Source: Piscicola geometra (lineage: Eukaryota > Annelida > Clitellata > Hirudinida > Piscicolidae). From it: a stretch of DNA of 64,000 bases. Of the stretch, positions 38,349 through 53,400 are shown in pieces (position 1 is the stretch's first letter; each line of letters starts with the position of its first letter). The stretch spans positions 62,001 through 126,000 of the forward strand of contig OX030955.1 of assembly GCA_943735955.1 (NCBI GenBank). The letters are read 5' to 3'. The position numbers and the translations under genes were made by a program. The notes under the pieces are model-generated. The model was not told the DNA's origin and made no database searches. It worked only from the letters and a program-made list of their open reading frames with translations.

Positions 38349-39672
38349 ATGAAGACAATGAAGACGGTGAAGACGATGAAGACGGTGAAGACGAACGATG
38401 AAGATGATGAAGACGGTGAAGACGGTGAAGACGATGAAGACGATGAAGACGGTGAAGACGGTGAAGACGATGAAGACGATGAAGACGATGAAGACGGTGA
38501 AGACGGTGAAGACGGTGCAGACGGTGAAGACGGTGAAGACGGTGAAGACGATGAAGACGATGAAGACGATGAAGACGATGAAGACGGTGATTACGATGAA
38601 GACGATGAAGACGATGAAGACGGTGAAGAAGGTGAAGACGATGGAGACGATGAAGACGGTGATTACGATGAAGACGATGAAGACGATGAAGACGGTGAAG
38701 AAGGTGAAGACTATGAAGACGATGAAGACGGTGAAGACGGTGAAGACGAACGATGAAGACGAGGAAGACGGTGAAGACGGTGAAGAAGATGAAGACGATG
38801 AAGACGGTGAAGACGATGAAGACGGTGAAGACGATGAAGACGGTGAAGACGGTGAAGACGGTGAAGACGATGAAGACGATGAAGACGGTGAAGACGGTGA
38901 AGACGGTGAAGACGGTGAAGACGATGAAGACGGTGAAGACGATGAAGACGATGAAGACGATGAAGACGATGCAGACGGTGAAGACGATGAAGACGGTGAA
39001 GACGAACGATGAAGACGATGAAGACGGTGAAGACGGTGAAGAAGATGAAGACGATGAAGACGGTGAAGACGATGAAGACGGTGAAGACGATGAAGACGGT
39101 GAAGACGATGAAGACGATGAAGACGGTGAAGACGGTGTAGACGATGAAGACAATGAAGACGGTGAAGACGATGAAGACGGTGAAGACGAACGATGAAGAT
39201 GATGAAGACGGTGAAGACGGTGAAGACGATGAAGACGATGAAGACGGTGAAGACGGTGAAGACGATGAAGACGATGAAGACGATGAAGACGGTGAAGACG
39301 GTGAAGACGGTGCAGACGGTGAAGACGGTGAAGACGGTGAAGACGATGAAGACGATGAAGACGATGAAGACGATGAAGACGGTGATTACGATGAAGACGA
39401 TGAAGACGATGAAGACGGTGAAGAAGGTGAAGACTATGAAGACGATGAAGACGGTGAAGACGGTGAAGACGAACGATGAAGACGATGAAGACGGTGAAGA
39501 CGGTGAAGACGGTGAAGACGGTGAAAACGATGAAGACGATGAAGACGGTGAAGACGATGAAGACGGTGAAGACGATGAAGACGGTGAAGACGATGAAGAC
39601 GGTGAGAACGGTGAAGACGGTGAAGATGATGAAAACGGTGAAGACGATGAAGACGGTGAAGACGAACGATGA
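38349..39672 (+). repeat. Higher-order repeat, 795-bp offset
   Basis: A block rich in GAT monomers with GGTGCAGAC, GGTGATTACGATG and GGTGAAGAAGGTG variants occurs near 38.4-38.75 kb and again near 39.2-39.48 kb. The first copy has an extra internal repetition of the GGTGATTACG section. A third version is near 44.5-44.8 kb. 795 = 9n + 4x3. Confidence 0.75.
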
Positions 39673-40750
39673 AGACGGTGAAGACGGTGAAGAAGATGAA
39701 GACGATGAAGACGGTGAAGACGATGAAGACGGTGAAGACGATGAAGACGGTGAAGACGATGAAGACGATGAAGACGATGAAGACGGTGAAGACGATGAAG
39801 ACGATGAAGACGGTGAAGACGATGAAGACGGTGAAGACGAACGATGAAGACGATGAAGACGGTGAAGACGGTGAAGACGATGAAGACGATGAAGACGGTG
39901 AAGACGATGAAGACGATGAAGACGATGAAGACGGTGAAGACGGTGAAGACGGTGAAAACGATGAAGACGATGAAGACGGTGAAGACGGTGAAGACGATGA
40001 AGACGGTGAAGACGATGAAGACGGTGAAGACGATGAAGACGGTGAAGACGATGAAGACGGTGAAGACGGTGAAGACGGTGAAGACGATGAAGACGGTGAA
40101 GACGATGAAGACGGTGAAGACGGTGAAGACGGTGAAGACGATGAAGACGGTGAAGACGATGAAGACGGTGAAGACGAACGATGAAGACGATGAAGACGGT
40201 GAAGACGGTGAAGAAGATGAAGACGATGAAGACGGTGAAGACGATGAAGACGGTGAAGACGTTGAAGACGGTGAAGACGATGAAGACGATGAAGACGATG
40301 AAGACGGTGAAGACGATGAAGACGATGAAGACGGTGAAGACGATGAAGACGGTGAAGACGAACGATGAAGACGATGAAGACGGTGAAGACGGTGAAGACG
40401 ATGAAGACGATGAAGACGGTGAAGACGGTGAAGACGATGAAGACGATGAAGACGGTGAAGACGAACGATGAAGACGATGAAGACGATGAAGACGGTGAAG
40501 ACGATGAAGACGGTGAAGACGATGAAGACGGTGAAGACGATGAAGGCGGTGAAGACGATGAAGACGATGAAGACGATGAAGACGATGAAGACGGTGAAGA
40601 CGATGAAGACGGTGAAGACGATGAAGACGATGAAGACGATGAAGACGGTGAAGACGATGAAGACGGTGAAGACGATGAAGACGGTGAAGACGGTGAAGAC
40701 GGTGAAGACGATGAAGACGGTGAAGACGATGAAGACGGTGAAGACGAACG

Positions 40751-43700
40751 ATGAAGACGATGAAGACGGTGAAGACGGTGAAGAAGATGAAGACGATGAA
40801 GACGGTGAAGACGATGAAGACGGTGAAGACGATGAAGAGGGTGAAGACGATGAAGACGATGAAGACGGTGAAGACGGTGAAGACGATGAAGACAATGAAG
40901 ACGGTGAAGACGATGAAGACGGTGAAGACGAACTATGAAGACGATGAAGACGGTGAAGACGGTGAAGACGATGAAGACGATGAAGACGGTGAAAACGATG
41001 AAGACGATGAAGACGGTGAAGACGGTGAAGACGATGAAGACGGTGAAGACGATGAAGACGGTGAAGACGGTGAAGACGATGAAGACGATGAAGACGGTGA
41101 AGACGATGAAGACGGTGAAGACGAACGATGAAGACGATGAAGACGATGAAGACGGTGAAGACTATGAAGACGATGAAGACGGTGAAGACGGTGAAGACGA
41201 ACGATGAAGACGATGAAGACGGTGAAGACGGTGAAGACGGTGAAGACGGTGAAAACGATGAAGACGATGAAGACGGTGAAGACGGTGAAGACGATGAAGA
41301 CGATGAAGACGATGAAGACGATGAAGACGGTGAAGACGATGAAGACGGTGAAGACGATGAAGACGGTGAAGACGGTGAAGACGATGAAGACGATGAAGAC
41401 GGTGAAGACGATGAAGACGGTGAAGACGAACGATGAAGACGATGAAGACGGTGAAGACGGTGAAGAAGATGAAGACGATGAAGACGGTGAAGACGATGAA
41501 GACGGTGAAGACGATGAAGACGGTGAAGACGATGAAGACGATGAAGACGATGAAGACGGTGAAGACGATGAAGACGATGAAGACGGTGAAGACGATGAAG
41601 ACGGTGAAGACGAACGATGAATGCGATGAAGACGGTGAAGACGATGAAGACGATGAAGACGATGAAGACGGTGAAGACGATGAAGACGGTGAAGACAGTG
41701 AAGACGGTGAAGACGGTGAAGACGATGAAGACGGTGAAGACGATGAAGACGGTGAAGACGAACGATGAAGACGATGAAGACGGTGAAGACGGTGAAGAAG
41801 ATGAAGACGATGAAGACGGTGAAGACGATGAAGACGGTGAAGACGATGAAGACGGTGAAGACGATGAAGACGATGAAGACGATGAAGACGGTGAAGACGA
41901 TGAAGACGATGAAGACGGTGAAGACGATGAAGACGGTGAAGACGAACGATGAAGACGATGAAGACGGTGAAGACGGTGAAGACGATAAAGACGATGAAGA
42001 CGGTGAAGACGGTGAAGACGATGAAGACGATGAAGACGGTGAAGACGGTGAAGACGATGAAGACGATGAAGACGGTGAAGACGAACGATGAAGACGATGA
42101 AGACGATGAAGACGGTGAAGACGATGAAGACGGTGAAGACGATGAAGACGGTGAAAACGATGAAGGCGGTGAAGACGATGAAGACGATGAAGACGATGAA
42201 GACAGTGAAGACGATGAAGACGGTGAAGACGAACGATGAAGACGATGAAGACGGTGAAGACGGTGAAGACGATGAAGACGATGAAGACGGTGAAGACGGT
42301 GAAGACGATGAAGACGATGAAGACGGTGAAGACGAACGATGAAGACGATGAAGACGGTGAAGACGGTGAAGAAGATGAAGACGATGAAGACGGTGAAGAC
42401 GATGAAGACGGTGAAGACGATGAAGACGGTGAAGACGATGAAGACGATGAAGACGGTGAAGACGATGAAGACGGTGAAGACGATGAAGACGGTGAAGACG
42501 GTGAAGACGGTGAAGACGATGAAGACGGTGAAGACGATGAAGACGGTGAAGACGAACGATGAAGACGATGAAGACGGTGAAGACGGTGAAGAAGATGAAG
42601 ACGATGAAGACGGTGAAGACGATGAAGACGGTGAAGACGATGAAGAGGGTGAAGACGATGAAGACGATGAAGACGGTGAAGACGGTGAAGACGATGAAGA
42701 CAATGAAGACGGTGAAGACGATGAAGACGGTGAAGACGAACTATGAAGACGATGAAGACGGTGAAGACGGTGAAGACGATGAAGACGATGAAGACGGTGA
42801 AAACGATGAAGACGATGAAGACGGTGAAGACGGTGAAGACGATGAAGACGGTGAAGACGATGAAGACGGTGAAGACGGTGAAGACGATGAAGACGATGAA
42901 GACGGTGAAGACGATGAAGACGGTGAAGACGAACGATGAAGACGATGAAGACGATGAAGACGGTGAAGACTATGAAGACGATGAAGACGGTGAAGACGGT
43001 GAAGACGAACGATGAAGACGATGAAGACGGTGAAGACGGTGAAGACGGTGAAGACGGTGAAAACGATGAAGACGATGAAGACGGTGAAGACGGTGAAGAC
43101 GATGAAGACGATGAAGACGATGAAGACGATGAAGACGGTGAAGACGATGAAGACGGTGAAGACGATGAAGACGGTGAAGACGGTGAAGACGATGAAGACG
43201 ATGAAGACGGTGAAGACGATGAAGACGGTGAAGACGAACGATGAAGACGATGAAGACGGTGAAGACGGTGAAGAAGATGAAGACGATGAAGACGGTGAAG
43301 ACGATGAAGACGGTGAAGACGATGAAGACGGTGAAGACGATGAAGACGATGAAGACGATGAAGACGGTGAAGACGATGAAGACGATGAAGACGGTGAAGA
43401 CGATGAAGACGGTGAAGACGAACGATGAATGCGATGAAGACGGTGAAGACGATGAAGACGATGAAGACGATGAAGACGGTGAAGACGATGAAGACGGTGA
43501 AGACAGTGAAGACGGTGAAGACGGTGAAGACGATGAAGACGGTGAAGACGATGAAGACGGTGAAGACGAACGATGAAGACGATGAAGACGGTGAAGACGG
43601 TGAAGAAGATGAAGACGATGAAGACGGTGAAGACGATGAAGACGGTGAAGACGATGAAGACGGTGAAGACGATGAAGACGATGAAGACGATGAAGACGGT

Positions 43701-44370
43701 GAAGACGATGAAGACGATGAAGACGGTGAAGACGATGAAGACGGTGAAGACGAACGATGAAGACGATGAAGACGGTGAAGACGGTGAAGACGATAAAGAC
43801 GATGAAGACGGTGAAGACGGTGAAGACGATGAAGACGATGAAGACGGTGAAGACGGTGAAGACGATGAAGACGATGAAGACGGTGAAGACGAACGATGAA
43901 GACGATGAAGACGATGAAGACGGTGAAGACGATGAAGACGGTGAAGACGATGAAGACGGTGAAAACGATGAAGGCGGTGAAGACGATGAAGACGATGAAG
44001 ACGATGAAGACAGTGAAGACGATGAAGACGGTGAAGACGAACGATGAAGACGATGAAGACGGTGAAGACGGTGAAGACGATGAAGACGATGAAGACGGTG
44101 AAGACGGTGAAGACGATGAAGACGATGAAGACGGTGAAGACGAACGATGAAGACGATGAAGACGGTGAAGACGGTGAAGAAGATGAAGACGATGAAGACG
44201 GTGAAGACGATGAAGACGGTGAAGACGATGAAGACGGTGAAGACGATGAAGACGATGAAGACGGTGAAGACGATGAAGACGGTGAAGACGATGAAGACGG
44301 TGAAGACGGTGAAGACGGTGAAGACGATGAAGACGGTGAAGACGATGAAGACGGTGAAGACGAACGATGA
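40751..44370 (+). repeat. Tandem higher-order repeat, 1,808-bp period, two copies
   Basis: Eleven successive blocks repeat exactly in order and length (40751/42559, 41128/42936, 41617/43425, 42339/44147), including GAACTATGAAG, GAACGATGAATGCG and GATGAAGGCGG markers. I saw no length difference between the copies, so this duplication is very recent. Confidence 0.85.
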
Positions 44371-47300
44371 AGACGATGAAGACGGTGAAGACGGTGAAGA
44401 AGATGAAGACGATGAAGACGGTGAAGACGATGAAGACGGTGAAGACGATGAAGACGATGAAGACGAACGATGAAGACGATGAAGACGGTGAAGACGGTGA
44501 AGACGATGAAGACGGTGAAGACTATGAAGACGGTGAAGACGATGAAGACGATGAAGACGGTGAAGACGGTGAAGACGATGAAGACGATGAAGACGATGAA
44601 GACGGTGAAGACGGTGAAGACGGTGCAGACGGTGATGACGGTGAAGACGGTGAAGACGATGAAGACGATGAAGACGATGAAGACGATGAAGACGGTGATT
44701 ACGATGAAGACGATGAAGACGATGAAGACGGTGAAGAAGGTGAAGACTATGAAGACGATGAAGACGGTGAAGACGGTGAAGACGAACGATGAAGACGATG
44801 AAGACGGTGAAGACGGTGAAGACGGTGAAGACGGTGAAAACGATGAAGACGATGAAGACGGTGAAGACGATGAAGACGGTGAAGACGATGAAGACGGTGA
44901 AGACGATGAAGACGGTGAAGACGGTGAAGACGGTGAAGATGATGAAAACGGTGAAGACGATGAAGACGGTGAAGACGAACGATGAAGACGATGAAGACGG
45001 TGAAGACGGTGAAGAAGATGAAGACGATGAAGACGGTGAAGACGATGAAGACGGTGAAGACGATGAAGACGGTGAAGACGATGAAGACGATGAAGACGAT
45101 GAAGACGGTGAAGACGATGAAGACGATGAAGACGGTGAAGACGATGAAGACGGTGAAGACGAACGATGAAGACGATGAAGACGGTGAAGACGGTGAAGAC
45201 GATGAAGACGATGAAGACGGTGAAGACGATGAAGACGATGAAGACGATGAAGACGGTGAAGACGGTGAAGACGGTGAAAACGATGAAGACGATGAAGACG
45301 GTGAAGACGGTGAAGACGATGAAGACGGTGAAGACGATGAAGACGGTGAAGACGATGAAGACGGTGAAGACGATGAAGACGGTGAAGACGGTGAAGACGG
45401 TGAAGACGATGAAGACGGTGAAGACGATGAAGACGGTGAAGACGGTGAAGACGGTGAAGACGATGAAGACGGTGAAGACGATGAAGACGGTGAAGACGAA
45501 CGATGAAGACGATGAAGACGGTGAAGACGGTGAAGAAGATGAAGACGATGAAGACGGTGAAGACGATGAAGACGGTGAAGACGTTGAAGACGGTGAAGAC
45601 GATGAAGACGATGAAGACGATGAAGACGGTGAAGACGATGAAGACGATGAAGACGGTGAAGACGATGAAGACGGTGAAGACGAACGATGAAGACGATGAA
45701 GACGGTGAAGACGGTGAAGACGATGAAGACGATGAAGACGGTGAAGACGGTGAAGACGATGAAGACGATGAAGACGGTGAAGACGAACGATGAAGACGAT
45801 GAAGACGATGAAGACGGTGAAGACGATGAAGACGGTGAAGACGATGAAGACGGTGAAGACGATGAAGGCGGTGAAGACGATGAAGACGATGAAGACGATG
45901 AAGACGATGAAGACGGTGAAGACGATGAAGACGGTGAAGACGATGAAGACGATGAAGACGATGAAGACGGTGAAGACGATGAAGACGGTGAAGACGATGA
46001 AGACGGTGAAGACGGTGAAGACGGTGAAGACGATGAAGACGGTGAAGACGATGAAGACGGTGAAGACGAACGATGAAGACGATGAAGACGGTGAAGACGG
46101 TGAAGAAGATGAAGACGATGAAGACGGTGAAGACGATGAAGACGGTGAAGACGATGAAGAGGGTGAAGACGATGAAGACGATGAAGACGGTGAAGACGGT
46201 GAAGACGATGAAGACAAGGAAGACGGTGAAGACGATGAAGACGGTGAAGACGAACTATGAAGACGATGAAGACGGTGAAGACGGTGAAGACGATGAAGAC
46301 GATGAAGACGGTGAAAACGATGAAGACGATGAAGACGGTGAAGACGGTGAAGACGATGAAGACGGTGAAGACGATGAAGACGGTGAAGACGGTGAAGACG
46401 ATGAAGACGATGAAGACGGTGAAGACGATGAAGACGGTGAAGACGAACGATGAAGACGATGAAGACGATGAAGACGGTGAAGACTATGAAGACGATGAAG
46501 ACGGTGAAGACGGTGAAGACGAACGATGAAGACGATGAAGACGGTGAAGACGGTGAAGACGGTGAAGACGGTGAAAACGATGAAGACGATGAAGACGGTG
46601 AAGACGGTGAAGACGATGAAGACGATGAAGACGATGAAGACGGTGAAGACGATGAAGACGGTGAAGACGATGAAGACGGTGAAGACGGTGAAGACGATGA
46701 AGACGATGAAGACGGTGAAGACGATGAAGACGGTGAAGACGAACGATGAAGACGATGAAGACGGTGAAGACGGTGAAGAAGATGAAGACGATGAAGACGG
46801 TGAAGACGATGAAGACGGTGAAGACGATGAAGACGGTGAAGACGATGAAGACGATGAAGACGATGAAGACGGTGAAGACGATGAAGACGATGAAGACGGT
46901 GAAGACGATGAAGACGGTGAAGACGAACGATGAATGCGATGAAGACGGTGAAGACGGTGAAGACGATGAAGACGATGAAGACGGTGAAGACGGTGAAGAC
47001 GATGAAGACGATGAAGACGGTGAAGACGAACGATGAAGACGATGAAGACGATGAAGACGGTGAAGACGATGAAGACGGTGAAGACGATGAAGACGGTGAA
47101 GACGATGAAGGCGGTGAAGACGATGAAGACGATGAAGACGATGAAGACGATGAAGACGGTGAAGACGATGAAGACGGTGAAGACGATGAAGACGATGAAG
47201 ACGATGAAGACGGTGAAGACGATGAAGACGGTGAAGACGATGAAGACGGTGAAGACGGTGAAGACGGTGAAGACGATGAAGACGGTGAAGACGATGAAGA

Positions 47301-50169
47301 CGGTGAAGACGAACGATGAAGACGATGAAGACGGTGAAGACGGTGAAGAAGATGAAGACGATGAAGACGGTGAAGACGATGAAGACGGTGAAGACGATGA
47401 AGAGGGTGAAGACGATGAAGACGATGAAGACGGTGAAGACGGTGAAGACGATGAAGACAAGGAAGACGGTGAAGACGATGAAGACGGTGAAGACGAACTA
47501 TGAAGACGATGAAGACGGTGAAGACGGTGAAGACGATGAAGACGATGAAGACGGTGAAAACGATGAAGACGATGAAGACGGTGAAGACGGTGAAGACGAT
47601 GAAGACGGTGAAGACGATGAAGACGGTGAAGACGGTGAAGACGATGAAGACGATGAAGACGGTGAAGACGATGAAGACGGTGAAGACGAACGATGAAGAC
47701 GATGAAGACGATGAAGACGGTGAAGACTATGAAGACGATGAAGACGGTGAAGACGGTGAAGACGAACGATGAAGACGATGAAGACGGTGAAGACGGTGAA
47801 GACGGTGAAGACGGTGAAAACGATGAAGACGATGAAGACGGTGAAGACGGTGAAGACGATGAAGACGATGAAGACGATGAAGACGATGAAGACGGTGAAG
47901 ACGATGAAGACGGTGAAGACGATGAAGACGGTGAAGACGGTGAAGACGATGAAGACGATGAAGACGGTGAAGACGATGAAGACGGTGAAGACGAACGATG
48001 AAGACGATGAAGACGGTGAAGACGGTGAAGAAGATGAAGACGATGAAGACGGTGAAGACGATGAAGACGGTGAAGACGATGAAGACGGTGAAGACGATGA
48101 AGACGATGAAGACGATGAAGACGGTGAAGACGATGAAGACGATGAAGACGGTGAAGACGATGAAGACGGTGAAGACGAACGATGAATGCGATGAAGACGG
48201 TGAAGACGATGAAGACGATGAAGACGATGAAGACGGTGAAGACGATGAAGACGGTGAAGACAGTGAAGACGGTGAAGACGGTGAAGACGATGAAGACGGT
48301 GAAGACGATAAAGACGGTGAAGACGAACGATGAAGACGATGAAGACGGTGAAGACGGTGAAGAAGATGAAGACGATGAAGACGGTGAAGACGATGAAGAC
48401 GGTGAAGACGATGAAGACGGTGAAGACGATGAAGACGGTGAAGACGATGAAGACGGTGAAGACGATGAAGACGATGAAGACGATGAAGACGGTGAAGACG
48501 ATGAAGACGATGAAGACGGTGAAGACGATGAAGACGGTGAAGACGAACGATGAAGACGATGAAGACGGTGAAGACGGTGAAGACGATAAAGACGATGAAG
48601 ACGGTGAAGACGGTGAAGACGATGAAGACGATGAAGACGGTGAAGACGGTGAAGACGATGAAGACGATGAAGACGGTGAAGACGAACGATGAAGACGATG
48701 AAGACGATGAAGACGGTGAAGACGATGAAGACGGTGAAGACGATGAAGACGGTGAAGACGATGAAGGCGGTGAAGACGATGAAGACGATGAAGACGATGA
48801 AGACAGTGAAGACGATGAAGACGGTGAAGACGAACGATGAAGACGATGAAGACGGTGAAGACGGTGAAGACGATGAAGACGATGAAGACGGTGAAGACGG
48901 TGAAGACGATGAAGACGATGAAGACGGTGAAGACGAACGATGAAGACGATGAAGACGGTGAAGACGGTGAAGAAGATGAAGACGATGAAGACGGTGAAGA
49001 CGATGAAGACGGTGAAGACGATGAAGACGGTGAAGACGATGAAGACGATGAAGACGGTGAAGACGATGAAGACGGTGAAGACGATGAAGACGGTGAAGAC
49101 GGTGAAGACGGTGAAGACGATGAAGACGGTGAAGACGATGAAGACGGTGAAGACGAACGATGAAGACGATGAAGACGGTGAAGACGGTGAAGAAGATGAA
49201 GACGATGAAGACGGTGAAGACGATGAAGACGGTGAAGACGATGAAGACGATGAAGACGAACGATGAAGACGATGAAGACGGTGAAGACGGTGAAGACGAT
49301 GAAGACGGTGAAGACTATGAAGACGATGAAGACGGTGAAGACGGTGAAGACTATGAAAACGATGAAGACTGTGAAGACGGTGAAGACGAACGATGAAGAC
49401 GATGAAGACGGTGAAGACGGTGAAGACGGTGAAGACGGTGAAAACGATGAAGACGATGAAGACGGTGAAGACGATGAAGACGGTGAAGACGATGAAGACG
49501 GTGAAGACGATGAAGACGGTGAAGACGGTGAAGACGGTGAAGATGATGAAAACGGTGAAGACGATGAAGACGGTGAAGACGAACGATGAAGACGATGAAG
49601 ACGGTGAAGACGGTGAAGAAGATGAAGACGATGAAGACGGTGAAGACGATGAAGACGGTGAAGACGATGAAGACGGTGAAGACGATGAAGACGATGAAGA
49701 CGATGAAGACGATGAAGACGGTGAAGACGATGAAGACGATGAAGACGGTGAAGACGATGAAGACGGTGAAGACGAACGATGAAGACGATGAAGACGGTGA
49801 AGACGGTGAAGACGATGAAGACGATGAAGACGGTGAAGACGATGAAGACGGTGAAGACGATGAAGACGGTGAAGACGGTGAAGACGGTGAAAACGATGAA
49901 GACGATGAAGACGGTGAAGACAGTGAAGACGATGAAGACGGTGAAGACGATGAAGACGGTGAAGACGATGAAGACGGTGAAGACGATGAAGACGGTGAAG
50001 ACGGTGAAGACGGTGAAGACGATGAAGACGGTGAAGACGATGAAGACGGTGAAGACGGTGAAGACGGTGAAGACGATGAAGACGGTGAAGACGATGAAGA
50101 CGGTGAAGACGAACGATGAAGACGATGAAGACGGTGAAGACGGTGAAGAAGATGAAGACGATGAAGACG

Positions 50170-50400
50170 GTGAAAACGGTGAAGACGATGAAGACGGTGA
50201 AGACGATGAAGACGGTGAAGACGGTGAAGACGATCGATGAAGACGGTGAAGACGATCGATGAAGACAATGAAGACGGTGAAGACGATGAAGACGGTGAAG
50301 ACGATGAAGACGGTGAAGACGATGAAGACGATGAAGACGGTGAAGACGATGAAGACGGTGAAGACGATGAAGACGGTGAAGACGATGAAGACGGTGAAGA
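50170..50400 (+). repeat. Domain II patch inside domain III
   Basis: Two GATCGATG junctions 22 bp apart and the following GATGAAGACAATG marker occur here and at 31540-31570 and 35500-35535, but nowhere else in domain III. Compared with the equivalent blocks at 45503-45690, the locus has gained 206 bp, which is 22 monomers plus two junctions. The flanking domain III sequence (GGTGAAGAAGATG before, GACGTTGAAG after) is intact. This fits a gene-conversion or template-switch insertion from about 15-19 kb away. Confidence 0.75.
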
Positions 50401-53400
50401 CGTTGAAGACGGTGAAGACGATGAAGACGATGAAGACGATGAAGACGGTGAAGACGATGAAGACGATGAAGACGGTGAAGACGATGAAGACGGTGAAGAC
50501 GAACGATGAAGACGATGAAGACGGTGAAGACGGTGAAGACGATGAAGACGATGAAGACGGTGAAGACGGTGAAGACGATGAAGACGATGAAGACGGTGAA
50601 GACGAACGATGAAGACGATGAAGACGATGAAGACGGTGAAGACGATGAAGACGGTGAAGACGATGAAGACGGTGAAGACGATGAAGGCGGTGAAGACGAT
50701 GAAGACGATGAAGACGATGAAGACGATGAAGACGGTGAAGACGATGAAGACGGTGAAGACGATGAAGACGATGAAGACGATGAAGACGGTGAAGACGATG
50801 AAGACGGTGAAGACGATGAAGACGGTGAAGACGGTGAAGACGGTGAAGACGATGAAGACGGTGAAGACGATGAAGACGGTGAAGACGAACGATGAAGACG
50901 ATGAAGACGGTGAAGACGGTGAAGAAGATGAAGACGATGAAGACGGTGAAGACGATGAAGACGGTGAAGACGATGAAAAGGGTGAAGACGATGAAGACGA
51001 TGAAGACGGTGATGACGGTGAAGACGATGAAGACAATGAAGACGGTGAAGACGATGAAGACGGTGAAGACGAACTATGAAGACGATGAAGACGGTGAAGA
51101 CGGTGAAGACGATGAAGACGATGAAGACGGTGAAAACGATGAAGACGATGAAGACGGTGAAGACGGTGAAGACGATGAAGACGGTGAAGACGATGAAGAC
51201 GGTGAAGACGGTGAAGACGATGAAGACGATGAAGACGGTGAAGACGATGAAGACGGTGAAGACGAACGATGAAGACGATGAAGACGATGAAGACGGTGAA
51301 GACTATGAAGACGATGAAGACGGTGAAGACGGTGAAGACTATGAAGACGATGAAGACTGTGAAGACGGTGAAGACGAACGATGAAGACGATGAAGACGGT
51401 GAAGACGGTGAAGACGGTGAAGACGGTGAAAACGATGAAGACGATGAAGACGGTGAAGACGATGAAGACGGTGAAGACGATGAAGACGGTGAAGACGATG
51501 AAGACGGTGAAGACGGTGAAGACGGTGAAGATGATGAAAACGGTGAAGACGATGAAGACGGTGAAGACGAACGATGAAGACGATGAAGACGGTGAAGACG
51601 ATGAAGACGGTGAAGACGATGAAGACGGTGAAGACGATGAAGACGATGAAGACGATGAAGACGATGAAGACGGTGAAGACGATGAAGACGATGAAGACGG
51701 TGAAGACGATGAAGACGGTGAAGACGAACGATGAAGACGATGAAGACGGTGAAGACGGTGAAGACGATGAAGACGATGAAGACGGTGAAGACGATGAAGA
51801 CGGTGAAGACGATGAAGACGGTGAAGACGGTGAAGACGGTGAAAACGATGAAGACGATGAAGACGGTGAAGACGGTGAAGACGATGAAGACGGTGAAGAC
51901 GATGAAGACGGTGAAGACGATGAAGACGGTGAAGACGATGAAGACGGTGAAGACGGTGAAGACGGTGAAGACGATGAAGACGGTGAAGACGATGAAGACG
52001 GTGAAGACGGTGAAGACGGTGAAGACGATGAAGACGGTGAAGACGATGAAGACGGTGAAGACGAACGATGAAGACGATGAAGACGGTGAAGACGGTGAAG
52101 AAGATGAAGACGATGAAGACGGTGAAGACGATGAAGACGGTGAAGACGTTGAAGACGGTGAAGACGATGAAGACGATGAAGACGATGAAGACGGTGAAGA
52201 CGATGAAGACGATGAAGACGGTGAAGACGATGAAGACGGTGAAGACGAACGATGAAGACGATGAAGACGGTGAAGACGGTGAAGACGATGAAGACGATGA
52301 AGACGGTGAAGACGGTGAAGACGATGAAGACGATGAAGACGGTGAAGACGAACGATGAAGACGATGAAGACGATGAAGACGGTGAAGACGATGAAGACGG
52401 TGAAGACGATGAAGACGGTGAAGACGATGAAGGCGGTGAAGACGATGAAGACGATGAAGACGATGAAGACGATGAAGACGGTGAAGACGATGAAGACGGT
52501 GAAGACGATGAAGACGATGAAGACGATGAAGACGGTGAAGACGATGAAGACGGTGAAGACGATGAAGACGGTGAAGACGGTGAAGACGGTGAAGACGATG
52601 AAGACGGTGAAGACGATGAAGACGGTGAAGACGAACGATGAAGACGATGAAGACGGTGAAGACGGTGAAGAAGATGAAGACGATGAAGACGGTGAAGACG
52701 ATGAAGACGGTGAAGACGATGAAAAGGGTGAAGACGATGAAGACGATGAAGACGGTGAAGACGGTGAAGACGATGAAGACAATGAAGACGGTGAAGACGA
52801 TGAAGACGGTGAAGACGAACTATGAAGACGATGAAGACGGTGAAGACGGTGAAGACGATGAAGACGATGAAGACGGTGAAAACGATGAAGACGATGAAGA
52901 CGGTGAAGACGGTGAAGACGATGAAGACGGTGAAGACGATGAAGACGGTGAAGACGGTGAAGACGATGAAGACGATGAAGACGGTGAAGACGATGAAGAC
53001 GGTGAAGACGAACGATGAAAACGATGAAGACGATGAAGACGGTGAAGACTATGAAGACGATGAAGACGGTGAAGACGGTGAAGACGAACGATGAAGACGA
53101 TGAAGACGGTGAAGACGGTGAAGACGGTGAAGACGGTGAAAACGATGAAGACGATGAAGACGGTGAAGACGGTGAAGACGATGAAGACGATGAAGACGAT
53201 GAAGACGATGAAGACGGTGAAGACGATGAAGACGGTGAAGACGATGAAGACGGTGAAGACGGTGAAGACGATGAAGACGATGAAGACGGTGAAGACGATG
53301 AAGACGGTGAAGACGAACGATGAAGACGATGAAGACGGTGAAGACGGTGAAGAAGATGAAGACGATGAAGACGGTGAAGACGATGAAGACGGTGAAGACG

